From: a virus
Strand: one strand, 5' to 3'
Virus record (IMG/VR): IMGVR_UViG_3300009506_000005
Location: 1 to 64,000 of that record
Length of the DNA: 64,000 nucleotides
Made by a program: the position numbers and the translations under genes. Under the pieces are notes generated by a model that saw nothing but the letters and a program-made list of their open reading frames with translations, was not told where the DNA came from and did not search any database. Below, one piece after another: positions 34,096 through 41,971 of this stretch (position 1 is the stretch's first letter; the number at the start of each line of letters is the position of its first letter).

Positions 34096-35372
34096 GCGCT
34101 CAAAAGAAGGTGAAGGAAGGTGAAGACCGGGCCACAGTCCTGGTCTGCCAGTGCAGATCACTGGAGTTCGAGGTTGCGAAGGTTCGAAAGAAGTCCATCG
34201 ACCTCAAGTGCTCGCAGTGTGGACTACCTGCCAGCGTGAAGGCGGCCGGGGTCAACTCCGCTCCATTCCCTCGCGAGAGTGTGACGGTGACGTCCAGGCG
34301 AGGAGTCACAACCCCAGGGGACCAGAAGGCAGCTACCAAGTCGAAGGCGAAGAAGAGGAAGAATGGTGGCGCTGAGCCGGAGAAGAAGACGCTGGCCGAG
34401 CGCGGCATGAAGACCTTCCGCTTCCTCGTGACAGAGGAGCAGGCCGAGACGGTGAACCGAGCCTTTGAGGCGATCCGCTTGCTGAACCTGCGCGATGAGC
34501 GCTTCCGCGCGCAGACCTACCAGGCTCACGCCATCGAGTACATGGCTGCGGACTTCCTCGGTGGTGTGCCGCCGATCATCCTCTCCATGATTGATGCTTC
34601 CGATGAGCTGATCCAAGAGCAGATCGCGCAAGCGGAGAAGGAGGGCAAGCCGTTCTCCGTCTGGAAGATCCGCAGGCTGCGATCCGAGGCGCGTGACGAT
34701 ATGTTCGAAAAGATCGCCGAGTACAACGAGACCGGGGAGATCGGCGAGGAAGAGGAGCAGGAAGTAGAAGAGACCGAGCCGGTTCAAGACGCAGAGCCGG
34801 ACGAGGATCCTGGCGAGGAGGAAGGTGGGGAAGAGGAAGAGGACGAGGACGACGATGGCACGTTTGCCAGGCCGGTAGAGATAGAGCTGGAGGATGACGC
34901 AGAGGATGATGCCGGCGCCGAAGAGGAGCCAGATGGCGAAAGTGAAGAGGTAGCGCCTGTTGACATCGAAGAATTCGATGGGGTTGCGCAAGTCGATGAG
35001 AAGGACGATGAGGACAGCGGATACATCGACGATGATGGGCGTCTCTACGATGCTGTGGTCTCTGCCTTCCAGGCCGGAGCCATTGGTGGCTACTACGTGC
35101 TCGCTGGGGAGGACGCCTTTGTCAAGGTGCGCGAGCGATGGAACAAGGCCGGTGGGCACTTCCTGAAAGTGATCGGAGATCCATCGACGCTGGACCAGGA
35201 CGGTGAGCGCCCAATCGTTTTCGTCTGGATGGAGGGGGACGAGGACGTGAGTGTTGAGGACAACTACAGGGAGAGGTTCCCTGGACTTGAGGTGACGGTG
35301 ATAGAATTGGTGGACCAGGGAGATCCACCGTGGGAACCGCCGACAATCTCAGACACGAGGATGAAGATATGA
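34092..35372 (+). CDS. Unknown protein with long acidic region
   Basis: 426 residues from TTG 34092, overlapping the dnaB TGA. Near the N-terminus CQCR and CSQCG suggest a zinc site; residues about 90-115 are lysine-rich; then a helical part, followed by about 100 residues dominated by Glu/Asp (about 215-320), and a folded C-terminal domain (LYDAVVSAFQAGAIGGYYVL). The acidic segment may mimic DNA or hold a basic partner. No family recognised. Confidence 0.5.
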   Translation: MSAQKKVKEGEDRATVLVCQCRSLEFEVAKVRKKSIDLKCSQCGLPASVKAAGVNSAPFPRESVTVTSRRGVTTPGDQKAATKSKAKKRKNGGAEPEKKTLAERGMKTFRFLVTEEQAETVNRAFEAIRLLNLRDERFRAQTYQAHAIEYMAADFLGGVPPIILSMIDASDELIQEQIAQAEKEGKPFSVWKIRRLRSEARDDMFEKIAEYNETGEIGEEEEQEVEETEPVQDAEPDEDPGEEEGGEEEEDEDDDGTFARPVEIELEDDAEDDAGAEEEPDGESEEVAPVDIEEFDGVAQVDEKDDEDSGYIDDDGRLYDAVVSAFQAGAIGGYYVLAGEDAFVKVRERWNKAGGHFLKVIGDPSTLDQDGERPIVFVWMEGDEDVSVEDNYRERFPGLEVTVIELVDQGDPPWEPPTISDTRMKI

Positions 35373-35743
35373 ACAAGGCCAAAGCAGCGAATCCCGAGCA
35401 GGAGCGGAAGACAGACGGAATCGGCGGTGAGCCGATGCCGATGCCGGAGACTGACAAGATCATCGCCAAGGCCACGCAGAGGGAGCTGGACCGCCTGGAG
35501 AACATGGCCATGGTATCGGATGACCCGCGTGTATCGGCCGCCTGCATCGAGTCCGCAGGGCGTCTCAAGGCGTACTGCGCCGCGCTCGCGGCAGAGACGG
35601 ACATCCGGATCATCGGTGCGATGCGGTCCGTCATGGCCATCGACGCCATGAAGCTGCGTGCCGGGGCTCAGGCCGCACAGACAGTGGCCAAGGCCCGGGC
35701 CGAGCTCGGGCTCGATCAGCCGCCTGAGCCGAGCTCGAAGTAG
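35369..35743 (+). CDS. Small helical protein, unknown
   Basis: 124 residues, ATG overlapping the previous stop. Alanine-rich helices (DPRVSAACIESAGRLKAYCA; AMKLRAGAQAAQTVAKARA). No motif. Ends the dnaB transcription unit just before a promoter. Confidence 0.45.
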   Translation: MNKAKAANPEQERKTDGIGGEPMPMPETDKIIAKATQRELDRLENMAMVSDDPRVSAACIESAGRLKAYCAALAAETDIRIIGAMRSVMAIDAMKLRAGAQAAQTVAKARAELGLDQPPEPSSK

Positions 35744-35748
35744 CCCTG

Positions 35749-35757
35749 TGATACAAT
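35749..35757 (+). promoter_or_regulatory. Extended -10 promoter for endolysin gene
   Basis: TGATACAAT: a TG dinucleotide, one base and TACAAT (35752-35757), an extended -10 element with no clear -35 box. Predicted start about 35764, only about 11 bases before ATG 35775, with GGAGGTG between. Confidence 0.55.
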
Positions 35758-35774
35758 CTGCGCGGAGGTGAAAC

Positions 35775-36608
35775 ATGGAAGACAGAGTTTCTCTGACCGG
35801 GAATCCGTTCGAGCAGGACAACGCATTCGTGCTCAACGGAGTTCTCTACGACATCGGGGCCAGATGCGTGAAGTGGAAAGAGGACATCGGGATGAACGCC
35901 TATGACCGCTCGCGCAAAGTGATCGAGGACGAAGACCGCAGGACGGGGAGCGTCTCGAAGCGGGTGATCAAGGGAACCAGGTACTCCAAGAGGCGCGGCG
36001 GGATCTCGGCGATTACCCAGCTCTTCATCCACCATACCGGAGGACCGCTGCCTCGCCGTGCCTTCGATACGCTGCACAACCAGCGCGGGCTCTCCGTGCA
36101 CTTCATCCTCTCGGACAAGGGCGTGCTCTTCCAGACGCTGGACGCGATCGAGAAGGCGTGGCACGCCGGGCGCCACAACAACTGCTCCATCGGCGTGGAG
36201 TGCTGCCTGTACCCCGATGCCGAGCGTCGCCCGAATTACTACTCGCCGGAGAGGTGTGATCGGCTTGACCTCACCCCGCACGTCAAGATGGTGGATGAGA
36301 TCCACGGACGGAAGTGGGAGGTGTACGCGATCACAGAGGTGCAGCTCGATGCATTGTCTCGCCTCTTCGCCGGGCTGTGGCGCGCGCTCAAGTTGCAGGG
36401 GGTAGATGTGCCCCCAGGTCCACCGAAGTTTTTCAGGGGAATCGATGACGCGATTCCACACACCGTGATCGACAACCCGCGCGGCTATGTGGGAATGATC
36501 GGACACCTCCAGGCAACGCGCAGGAAGGTGGACCCCGCAGGCTTCCCGTGGGACGCGTTCGAGGAGCAGGTGGCGGATCGCTTCGCCGAGTTCTTGAGGG
36601 CTGCGTGA
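35775..36608 (+). CDS. N-acetylmuramoyl-L-alanine amidase (endolysin)
   Basis: 277 residues. Residues about 83-250 are an Amidase_2/PGRP-type domain: LFIHHTGG with the first zinc histidine (about 87), SVHFILSDKGVLFQ, AWHAG, NNCSIGVE, and GHLQATRRKVDPAGFPWDAF carrying the distal histidine and aspartate. It cleaves the amide between muramic acid and L-Ala in peptidoglycan. No signal peptide, so release needs a holin. The 80-residue N-terminal part is not recognised. The next gene overlaps by one base and is exported. Confidence 0.85.
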   Translation: MEDRVSLTGNPFEQDNAFVLNGVLYDIGARCVKWKEDIGMNAYDRSRKVIEDEDRRTGSVSKRVIKGTRYSKRRGGISAITQLFIHHTGGPLPRRAFDTLHNQRGLSVHFILSDKGVLFQTLDAIEKAWHAGRHNNCSIGVECCLYPDAERRPNYYSPERCDRLDLTPHVKMVDEIHGRKWEVYAITEVQLDALSRLFAGLWRALKLQGVDVPPGPPKFFRGIDDAIPHTVIDNPRGYVGMIGHLQATRRKVDPAGFPWDAFEEQVADRFAEFLRAA

Positions 36609-37525
36609 TGCGACGCCTGCCTTTCTTCGTGCTCGCGGCCGGCATCCTGATCTTCGCGCTGGGAAGTTCCATGTCCCGCGTGCTCATTGACGAAGGGTCA
36701 GAGCAGGATTTTCCCATCTGCGAGTACGCAGAGCCGCTTGACATCGATCCGCTTCCGGTGACGGAGTTGGACGACTCGGAACTACACGCCAGTGCGCCGA
36801 GGCAAGATGGGTTCCCCAGCATCGAGCAGCTCAAGCTCATCGGCCGCATGGCTCGGGGGGTGATCCGAGTTGCGCACCACAAGGGCGGCGGGAAGTGGTG
36901 GGAGTGCGGAACGGCATACTCCGAGGAAGAGGAGCAGGACGCTGCACTGGATTGGGCGTACAGGATTGTCTTCCTATCCTGGGAGTACTCGGACGTCGGA
37001 ACTGACGGTGGATTCATCATGGAGCCGTGGGGTGTCTTCGGTACCGCGGCGAATGAGTGTGGCTTCGATCGCTGCGCTCTCGGGCTCTACCCGAGGAAGT
37101 GGGCGTACCAGGAGGGCATCATCAAGAAGCGGCGCCGTTGCATATCGCACACGGCTGAGGAGATTTCTCGTGCGGTGATGTCGGAGGATGGTCTTGAGCA
37201 GTGGAGAAGTACGGGAATCGATTCTGGCCCGCTTCATGAGCTCTGGCTGTGCCGGGACTCTGGATGCAAGCCGAAGTACAACATCTCTCTTCCGCGCATC
37301 CCGTTCTCCGAGGTCATGTCGCTAGGAAAGGGATTCGAGTACAACGTGCGCCAGATGCGAAAGCGCGCTGATAGGAATAGTACGAACAGGCCGTGGCGAT
37401 GGTGGAGGGGGAGCGAGACCCATTGGTACGATGAGAAGATCGTCCGCTGGGCGCGCATGGGTGGCGCGTCCCTAGAGGAGATAGGTCCGGCTGGCCCGGG
37501 CCAGAGAAAGGACGGAAGACGATGA
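36608..37525 (+). CDS. Exported protein next to endolysin, possible muralytic
   Basis: 305 residues, ATG 36608 overlapping the amidase TGA. N-terminal hydrophobic segment FFVLAAGILIFALGSSMS acts as signal or anchor. Around residues 150-160 AANECGFDRCALGLYPRKWA resembles the region round the catalytic glutamate of SLT-type transglycosylases (E-S/C-G-F). C-terminus basic. Proximity to the amidase supports a cell-wall role, but the similarity is short and the call is tentative. Confidence 0.45.
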   Translation: MRRLPFFVLAAGILIFALGSSMSRVLIDEGSEQDFPICEYAEPLDIDPLPVTELDDSELHASAPRQDGFPSIEQLKLIGRMARGVIRVAHHKGGGKWWECGTAYSEEEEQDAALDWAYRIVFLSWEYSDVGTDGGFIMEPWGVFGTAANECGFDRCALGLYPRKWAYQEGIIKKRRRCISHTAEEISRAVMSEDGLEQWRSTGIDSGPLHELWLCRDSGCKPKYNISLPRIPFSEVMSLGKGFEYNVRQMRKRADRNSTNRPWRWWRGSETHWYDEKIVRWARMGGASLEEIGPAGPGQRKDGRR

Positions 37526-37908
37526 CGGACTGGACGAAGCAAGAGCAGCTGGTAGTTGGTGTCTACCTCGCGCCGAAGCGCGGGGCGAAGGCGAGGGGCG
37601 GCGCACCGCTCATCGACACGTTCGTGCTGGACCCCAAGGTCAAGGCGCGCAAGAGGTGGGACGATGTGAAGGCCGCGGTGAAAGCCGAGGTAGAGGCGAG
37701 GGGCTATGAGCTCAGGACGGTTTCCATCATCGCGGAGCAGAAGTCCGATATCCACGTCTCGGCCTACGTCCACGATCGCGGCCAGGGCATGAACGCCCTG
37801 CTCCAGAGGTCGAAGCCCGTGCGCAGGGATGGTCCGCACGGTGGCCCGCTCGGGCGCCACGTGAAGAAGAAGACCGCGCAGACCATCGCCCGCAACCGAG
37901 GTCGTTGA
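37522..37908 (+). CDS. Small basic protein, unknown
   Basis: 128 residues, ATGA overlap. Middle part alternates (WDDVKAAVKAEVEARGYELR; VSIIAEQKSDIHVSAYVHD), C-terminus strongly basic (HVKKKTAQTIARNRGR). Probably nucleic-acid associated; no family recognised. Confidence 0.45.
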   Translation: MTDWTKQEQLVVGVYLAPKRGAKARGGAPLIDTFVLDPKVKARKRWDDVKAAVKAEVEARGYELRTVSIIAEQKSDIHVSAYVHDRGQGMNALLQRSKPVRRDGPHGGPLGRHVKKKTAQTIARNRGR

Positions 37909-38318
37909 TGGGCGATCGGAAGTGGGAGGAGCTGATCGCCGATCGCTCTGGTCCATGGCAGATGAGGATCGGCGATGGAGATGCTGGCGCAGTTCTGCCT
38001 GGCAAGGCTCCGTACCCAGATCTCACGGTGCGGAAGGAACTGTTGAGCGAGGTCGATCGCCTCGTCTACCACACGATGGAGGTGGAGGCCTCGGCGGATT
38101 TCACCGAGCGGCGCGAGCGCTACATGATCGGCCGGCTTGTGGCCATCCTCAAGAGTGGCCATGAGGTTGAGTTCGAGCGAGAGGTGCTCCCATCCGCGGC
38201 GATCGAGGGGAACGTAGACACCCGCAGATGCGCTGCTTGTTCCAGGCAGATACCGGCTGGCGAGGCCAAGGTAGTTGACGGCGATGCCTACCACGCCGCC
38301 TGCATCGAGGAGGAGTAG
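37908..38318 (+). CDS. Small protein with LIM-like zinc motif
   Basis: 136 residues; ATG 37908 shares its A with the preceding TGA. The C-terminal 35 residues hold CAACSRQIPAGEA then DAYHAACIEEE, the C-x2-C ... H-x2-C half of a LIM/treble-clef zinc finger. The N-terminal part is unrecognised. Confidence 0.5.
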   Translation: MGDRKWEELIADRSGPWQMRIGDGDAGAVLPGKAPYPDLTVRKELLSEVDRLVYHTMEVEASADFTERRERYMIGRLVAILKSGHEVEFEREVLPSAAIEGNVDTRRCAACSRQIPAGEAKVVDGDAYHAACIEEE

Positions 38319-38320
38319 CC

Positions 38321-38680
38321 GTGTCAGGCAACATCCGCCACGAGGGTGCGATTGTCAGGGCTCATTACCCGGATTCCGGTGACATCAACGGACGTGCTCC
38401 TCGGCATCGCGTGATCATCGTCCAGGTCAGTGGTGCGCAGCGGGAGATCGTCACGCTCCAGGTACACAACGGGGTTCGCTGGGAGTCCGGCACCTGCGTG
38501 GGACGGTGGCCCGAGGGCTTGGTCAGGAGAGACATCCCGGCGCGTGACCGGATCAACTACCTGCGGGAGAAGTTCGGGGCCATGGTCTGCGTGGGCCCGG
38601 CGGACTTCCGCATCCTCGATCAGCTGTATCGAGATGCACTCAGCGCGATAACAGGAGGGAACTGTGTCAACCAAGACTGA
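38321..38680 (+). CDS. Small protein, unknown
   Basis: 119 residues from GTG 38321, two bases after the previous stop. Beta-rich (HRVIIVQVSGAQREIVTLQV). No family recognised; overlaps the next GTG start. Confidence 0.45.
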   Translation: MSGNIRHEGAIVRAHYPDSGDINGRAPRHRVIIVQVSGAQREIVTLQVHNGVRWESGTCVGRWPEGLVRRDIPARDRINYLREKFGAMVCVGPADFRILDQLYRDALSAITGGNCVNQD

Positions 38681-38990
38681 GATCATCGAGGCCATCCAGG
38701 CTGCGGCAGACGCCACCGAGAACGACGGGATACGCTCTGCTCTTGGAGAACCTGGCGAGGTGGTGACGATCGAGGGCCTCAAGCGGCGCACTGGCGCTGC
38801 CTGGGAGGACACGCCTACCTCGCTGGAGATCCAGTACGAGGGCCTCGCAAACTGGCTGGACTCCCAGGGCATCGGTGGGTCCTTGAAGAGCAAGATCAAC
38901 GAGCTGATCAGTGGCTATACGCAGCTGAAATCCGATTACAACAACGGGGTTGTTCCAACCACCGCACCGGATATCAGCCCTCTTCCATGA
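38664..38990 (+). CDS. Small protein, unknown
   Basis: 108 residues from GTG 38664 behind GGAGGGAACT. Helical start (EIIEAIQAAADATENDGI) and a second helix pair. Sixteen-base overlap with the gene before and ATGA-type overlap with the gene after. No family recognised. Confidence 0.45.
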   Translation: MSTKTEIIEAIQAAADATENDGIRSALGEPGEVVTIEGLKRRTGAAWEDTPTSLEIQYEGLANWLDSQGIGGSLKSKINELISGYTQLKSDYNNGVVPTTAPDISPLP

Positions 38991-39370
38991 CGGCATTCCC
39001 CAAGAACAAGCCGCACCGCTCCCGCGAGTTCCTGGCCTTCGCCAAGGGCTTGCCCGGGCCGTGCTGCATTTGCTGGCGGGTGAACGGCAGGAAGCGCCCG
39101 GCAGAGGAGCTCCACCACTACGGGGAGAAGGGTGCTGGCCAGAAGTGTTCGGACCATGAGGTGGCCCGGATCTGCGCGGAGCACCACCGCCGCTACCAGG
39201 GGAAGCGGAGGATCGGCTTCATGCGCGCCGGCGAGATCGAAGTGTTGGAGGCGCTGGAGTCGGACAACGTGAAGCTCCTCTCGGCGTGGGCCACGAAGCT
39301 GGAGGGCGATCTCGACTTGCTACGCTCGGCCAATCGTGGCACAATATCCGGCGCGAGAGGGGAACAGTGA
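38987..39370 (+). CDS. HNH-like / DUF968-type zinc protein
   Basis: 127 residues. CCICW ... ELHHYGEKGAGQKCSD ... RICAEHHRRYQG has the Cys-pair, His-His and C-x2-H-H pattern of the treble-clef HNH-like proteins found in phage recombination clusters (DUF968 type). Possibly a nicking endonuclease. RuvC-like resolvase lies 1.1 kb downstream. Confidence 0.55.
   Translation: MTAFPKNKPHRSREFLAFAKGLPGPCCICWRVNGRKRPAEELHHYGEKGAGQKCSDHEVARICAEHHRRYQGKRRIGFMRAGEIEVLEALESDNVKLLSAWATKLEGDLDLLRSANRGTISGARGEQ
39317..39345 (+). promoter_or_regulatory. Promoter of membrane peptidase unit
   Basis: TTGCTA (39317-39322), 17-base spacer ending in TGG, CACAAT (39340-39345), so both a -35 and an extended -10 are present. 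It lies inside the end of the preceding gene; predicted start about 39352, leader about 164 bases. Confidence 0.55.
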
Positions 39371-39498
39371 AATTAAAACGAGCGGGGAAGGCCAAGGACA
39401 GCTGAGAAAGCCCTGGGAGGCGCGAGAATCGCCTCCAGGCGAAACCGAGGGGGATGCTCACGGAAAGACGAGAAAGCCGCTCAGAAGCTATTCTCGTC
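39367..39498 (+). promoter_or_regulatory. Structured leader with possible 12-codon peptide
   Basis: GTG 39367 opens a 12-codon frame (VKLKRAGKAKDS) ending at 39405, with GAGGGG upstream. Two hairpins follow: CCT(G)GGAGGCG with CGCCTCC AGG (39412-39439, ten pairs with one bulge) and GACGAGAA (39467-39474) with TTCTCGTC (39491-39498). The second ends just before the AGGAGGG ribosome-binding site of the peptidase gene. Layout resembles an attenuator; unproven. Confidence 0.4.
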
Positions 39499-39515
39499 AA
39501 CCTCAGGAGGGTCCC

Positions 39516-40175
39516 ATGGCGAGCCTGACATGGTTACAGAGATTCAACGAGCTCCGGCGTGTGCTGGTCCAGGTTGTTCCGGGGCTCGAAATAAAATACA
39601 AAACGGACTCGGTTTTCTGGAGGATTCTTCCCAGGATGTGGAGCCGGGAGACCACCACAACGATGGGGGCGACCATCTGGTTCCCGACCAGGGAGTACGT
39701 AGTGCAGAACCCGCGGGCCGCGTTCTACACCCTGGCCCACGAAGGGGTGCACGTGTTCTCGTTCTACGCGGGGCCGGTGGCTCACGTCCTGGGCTACGCC
39801 TTCCCCCAGATCCTGATCGCTCCACTCGGCGTGGCGGCCATCGTGCTCGGTGCGAGCGGATCGTTGTGGTGGATCCTGCTCGCCGTGCTCGCCCTCACAG
39901 CCTTGGCCCCGTGGCCGGCTCCATTCCGAGCGAACGAGGAGGCGAAGGCCTACACCATGGGCATCGCCATCCAGTACTGGAGAGGGCAGCCGAAGATCGA
40001 CAGATACCGCAGGGCGATGGCCGCCAAGCTCAGAACCTGGATCTACTGGCGCTCGGTATGGAGCAAGCGCCATTCGTTGAAGCTGATCGATTCCTATGCA
40101 GACCGGATCGAAGGCGGTGGGATCTTCCGTGTCTCGCAGGCGTTCCGGTTGGTGCAGTCTATTCTCATGGAGTGA
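39516..40175 (+). CDS. Membrane-bound HExxH metallopeptidase-like protein
   Basis: 219 residues, ATG 39516 chosen for AGGAGGG. TLAHEGVHVFSFYAG contains HEGVH (residues 75-79), a HExxH zinc motif, followed by two transmembrane helices (LIAPLGVAAIVLGASGSLWW; ILLAVLALTALAPW) and then ANEEAKAYTMG (about 140-149), which could give the third zinc ligand as in gluzincins. C-terminal part basic and helical. Expected to sit in the inner membrane. Could process host membrane or envelope proteins; substrate unknown. Confidence 0.6.
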   Translation: MASLTWLQRFNELRRVLVQVVPGLEIKYKTDSVFWRILPRMWSRETTTTMGATIWFPTREYVVQNPRAAFYTLAHEGVHVFSFYAGPVAHVLGYAFPQILIAPLGVAAIVLGASGSLWWILLAVLALTALAPWPAPFRANEEAKAYTMGIAIQYWRGQPKIDRYRRAMAAKLRTWIYWRSVWSKRHSLKLIDSYADRIEGGGIFRVSQAFRLVQSILME

Positions 40176-40179
40176 GTTG

Positions 40180-40434
40180 ATGGCAAAGAGGAAGAAGAAG
40201 CGCAAGAAGAAGAGCACGATGTGGCAGGACCGGCTGAGAGCCGAGCGCATCCGATCCGTGCGAGAGGCCATGGAAAAGAGCGAAGGTCTCGTGCCGGAGG
40301 CGGCTGTGATCCTCGGCATCGGAGAGCGCACCCTGCGCCGCTGGCTGAACGAGCTCAAGCTCGGTCACCTCTCGCGCTTTCGGAGAGGTGGTGAGTACTC
40401 GAAGAGATCCAGGATCGAGGAGGCCGCTTCATGA
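40180..40434 (+). CDS. Fis-type helix-turn-helix protein
   Basis: 84 residues. Very basic start (AKRKKKRKKKS), then GLVPEAAVILGIGERTLRRW with the Fis/NtrC-type helix-turn-helix pattern. Likely DNA-binding regulator. Overlaps the resolvase gene by four bases. Confidence 0.6.
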   Translation: MAKRKKKRKKKSTMWQDRLRAERIRSVREAMEKSEGLVPEAAVILGIGERTLRRWLNELKLGHLSRFRRGGEYSKRSRIEEAAS

Positions 40435-41024
40435 GCAAGCGTCCGCCCCCCGCCATCTTCGCCGTGGACCCCGGGGCCAAGTCCGGCTACGCCGTGGTCA
40501 CGTGCGAGCTCTCACCGCGGCTGCTCTACTTCGGGGTGGTGAAGGCCAAAGAGACCAGCGTCACAGGGCTCGTGGAGGGCGTGCTCAAGTGCATGGCCAA
40601 AGACTTCCCCGGGGTGGAGATCGAGCGCGGCGTCATCGAGGATCAGTACCTCGGGGTGGTGAAGCGCAGGAAGAAGGGGGCGAAGGCCGGTGAGGAAGAA
40701 CGGACGATGATCCCTCAGTCCATGAAGAAGGTCGCCCGGGTTGCCGGCCGCTGGCAGGAGGCGTTCCTCCGCAACGGGATCCCCTACCGCGAGGATGATG
40801 ACGACATCCACCCGCAGTCCTGGCAGTCCAAGGAGCTCGGCACTGGATCTCGCAAGGGGCGCGATGTGCTGCGGCAGCAATGCGCCGCGAAGGTGGCCGG
40901 GCTGTATGGTGGTGGGCGGGTGAAGATTCCGGAGAACGCCGACTCCGCAGTCCTCATCGCCCGGTATCGCGCGATCGAGGTAGGCCGCAAGCTCTCGCAG
41001 GGGGTCCTGTTTGGGAGCGCCTGA
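40431..41024 (+). CDS. RuvC-like Holliday junction resolvase
   Basis: 197 residues. RNase H fold motifs in order: FAVDPGAKSGYAVV with the first aspartate (D13), RGVIEDQYLG with the glutamate (about 70), a basic lysine patch, VARVAGRWQEAFLRNG, and NADSAVLIARYRA with the last aspartate. Resolves branched DNA from the YqaJ/RecT recombination or before packaging. Length is normal for the family. Confidence 0.75.
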   Translation: MSKRPPPAIFAVDPGAKSGYAVVTCELSPRLLYFGVVKAKETSVTGLVEGVLKCMAKDFPGVEIERGVIEDQYLGVVKRRKKGAKAGEEERTMIPQSMKKVARVAGRWQEAFLRNGIPYREDDDDIHPQSWQSKELGTGSRKGRDVLRQQCAAKVAGLYGGGRVKIPENADSAVLIARYRAIEVGRKLSQGVLFGSA

Positions 41025-41049
41025 TCAACCGAGCGAGATTGAGGAGTGG

Positions 41050-41490
41050 ATGGTGAGCGAGCGAGTCATTCCAGTCGAGCGCGATCATGACCTGGCCCAG
41101 GCCAAGGCGATCCAAGACTACTGGGCGATGCGCACGGTGCGCGAGATGGAGAAGGGGCTCATTCCATCGCGGACGTTGAAGCTGAACGTGGGCGGCGTGG
41201 ACTTCTACGTGCACGTGGGCTACCTGGACGGCGTTCCTGTACACATCATGGTCGATGGCTTCAAGGAGGATGACAACCGGCAGAGGGCTCCGCTGGAGCT
41301 GCTCTGCGAGCAGGTGAGCGACGGCATGCGCCGAGGTCTCTTCGGGCTGGAAGAGGTTCTCGCCACGTGGAGGGGGACGAGCTTCGCCCCGTGTGGCCGC
41401 TGCCCTCAGCTTGGCGATCGCTTCGTGGGCTCACCGCTCGATGCGATTGGATGGTACTTGATGAAAGGAGAAGGAGATGGCAGAGGCTGA
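41050..41490 (+). CDS. Stand-alone TSCPD-domain-like protein
   Basis: 146 residues; ATG 41050 chosen for TTGAGGAG upstream, TTG 41011 is an alternative. LKLNVGGVDFYVHVGYLDGV, the helix ELLCEQVSDGMRRGLFGLEE and VLATWRGTSFAPCGRC follow the TSCPD domain found at the end of B12-dependent ribonucleotide reductases. No reductase is in the window. May regulate or accompany a host or distant phage reductase. Family match by pattern. Confidence 0.55.
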   Translation: MVSERVIPVERDHDLAQAKAIQDYWAMRTVREMEKGLIPSRTLKLNVGGVDFYVHVGYLDGVPVHIMVDGFKEDDNRQRAPLELLCEQVSDGMRRGLFGLEEVLATWRGTSFAPCGRCPQLGDRFVGSPLDAIGWYLMKGEGDGRG

Positions 41491-41971
41491 TCAGCGAATC
41501 ACTGATACCGAGATCGCGGAAGCGGAAAGGCTGTGCAAAAGGCTAAAACAGCCATATGGCTTCCTGGAATCTCACGTTGCGCTTTTTATTCGAACAATGC
41601 TCACGCTAGTCCCTCGCCTCTGTGCGCGGGCGCGGGAGCAGGCGGGGGAGATTGCGTTGCAGGAAATTGCAACCAATGAGGCAGAGGCCAGAGCCACCGT
41701 GCAAAGGGAGCGCGCCGAGGCCGCCGAGTCCGCGCTGGAGGCGGTGAGGGAAGCAAGCGAGTTCGTGGTTGCTACGGCATGGGGAAATACATACGGGTTG
41801 GACATAGAGGATGTGGTCGCCGCCGGACGCCTTGCTGCAAAGGAGATAATCTCAGTGCTCGGAGAAGATTGGGCTCGGAAGCTTCTTGCGAAACAAGGGC
41901 ACTCTGAGGATAAAATTCGCGACATCCTGGCTGGCAAATGGACCGCCATCATGCCGATGACAGGTGGCTGA
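41477..41971 (+). CDS. Helical accessory protein, unknown
   Basis: 164 residues, ATG behind GAAAGGAGAAGG. Long alanine/glutamate helix (EAEARATVQRERAEAAESAL) flanked by short folded ends. Less GC-rich than neighbours. No family recognised. Confidence 0.45.
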   Translation: MAEADQRITDTEIAEAERLCKRLKQPYGFLESHVALFIRTMLTLVPRLCARAREQAGEIALQEIATNEAEARATVQRERAEAAESALEAVREASEFVVATAWGNTYGLDIEDVVAAGRLAAKEIISVLGEDWARKLLAKQGHSEDKIRDILAGKWTAIMPMTGG

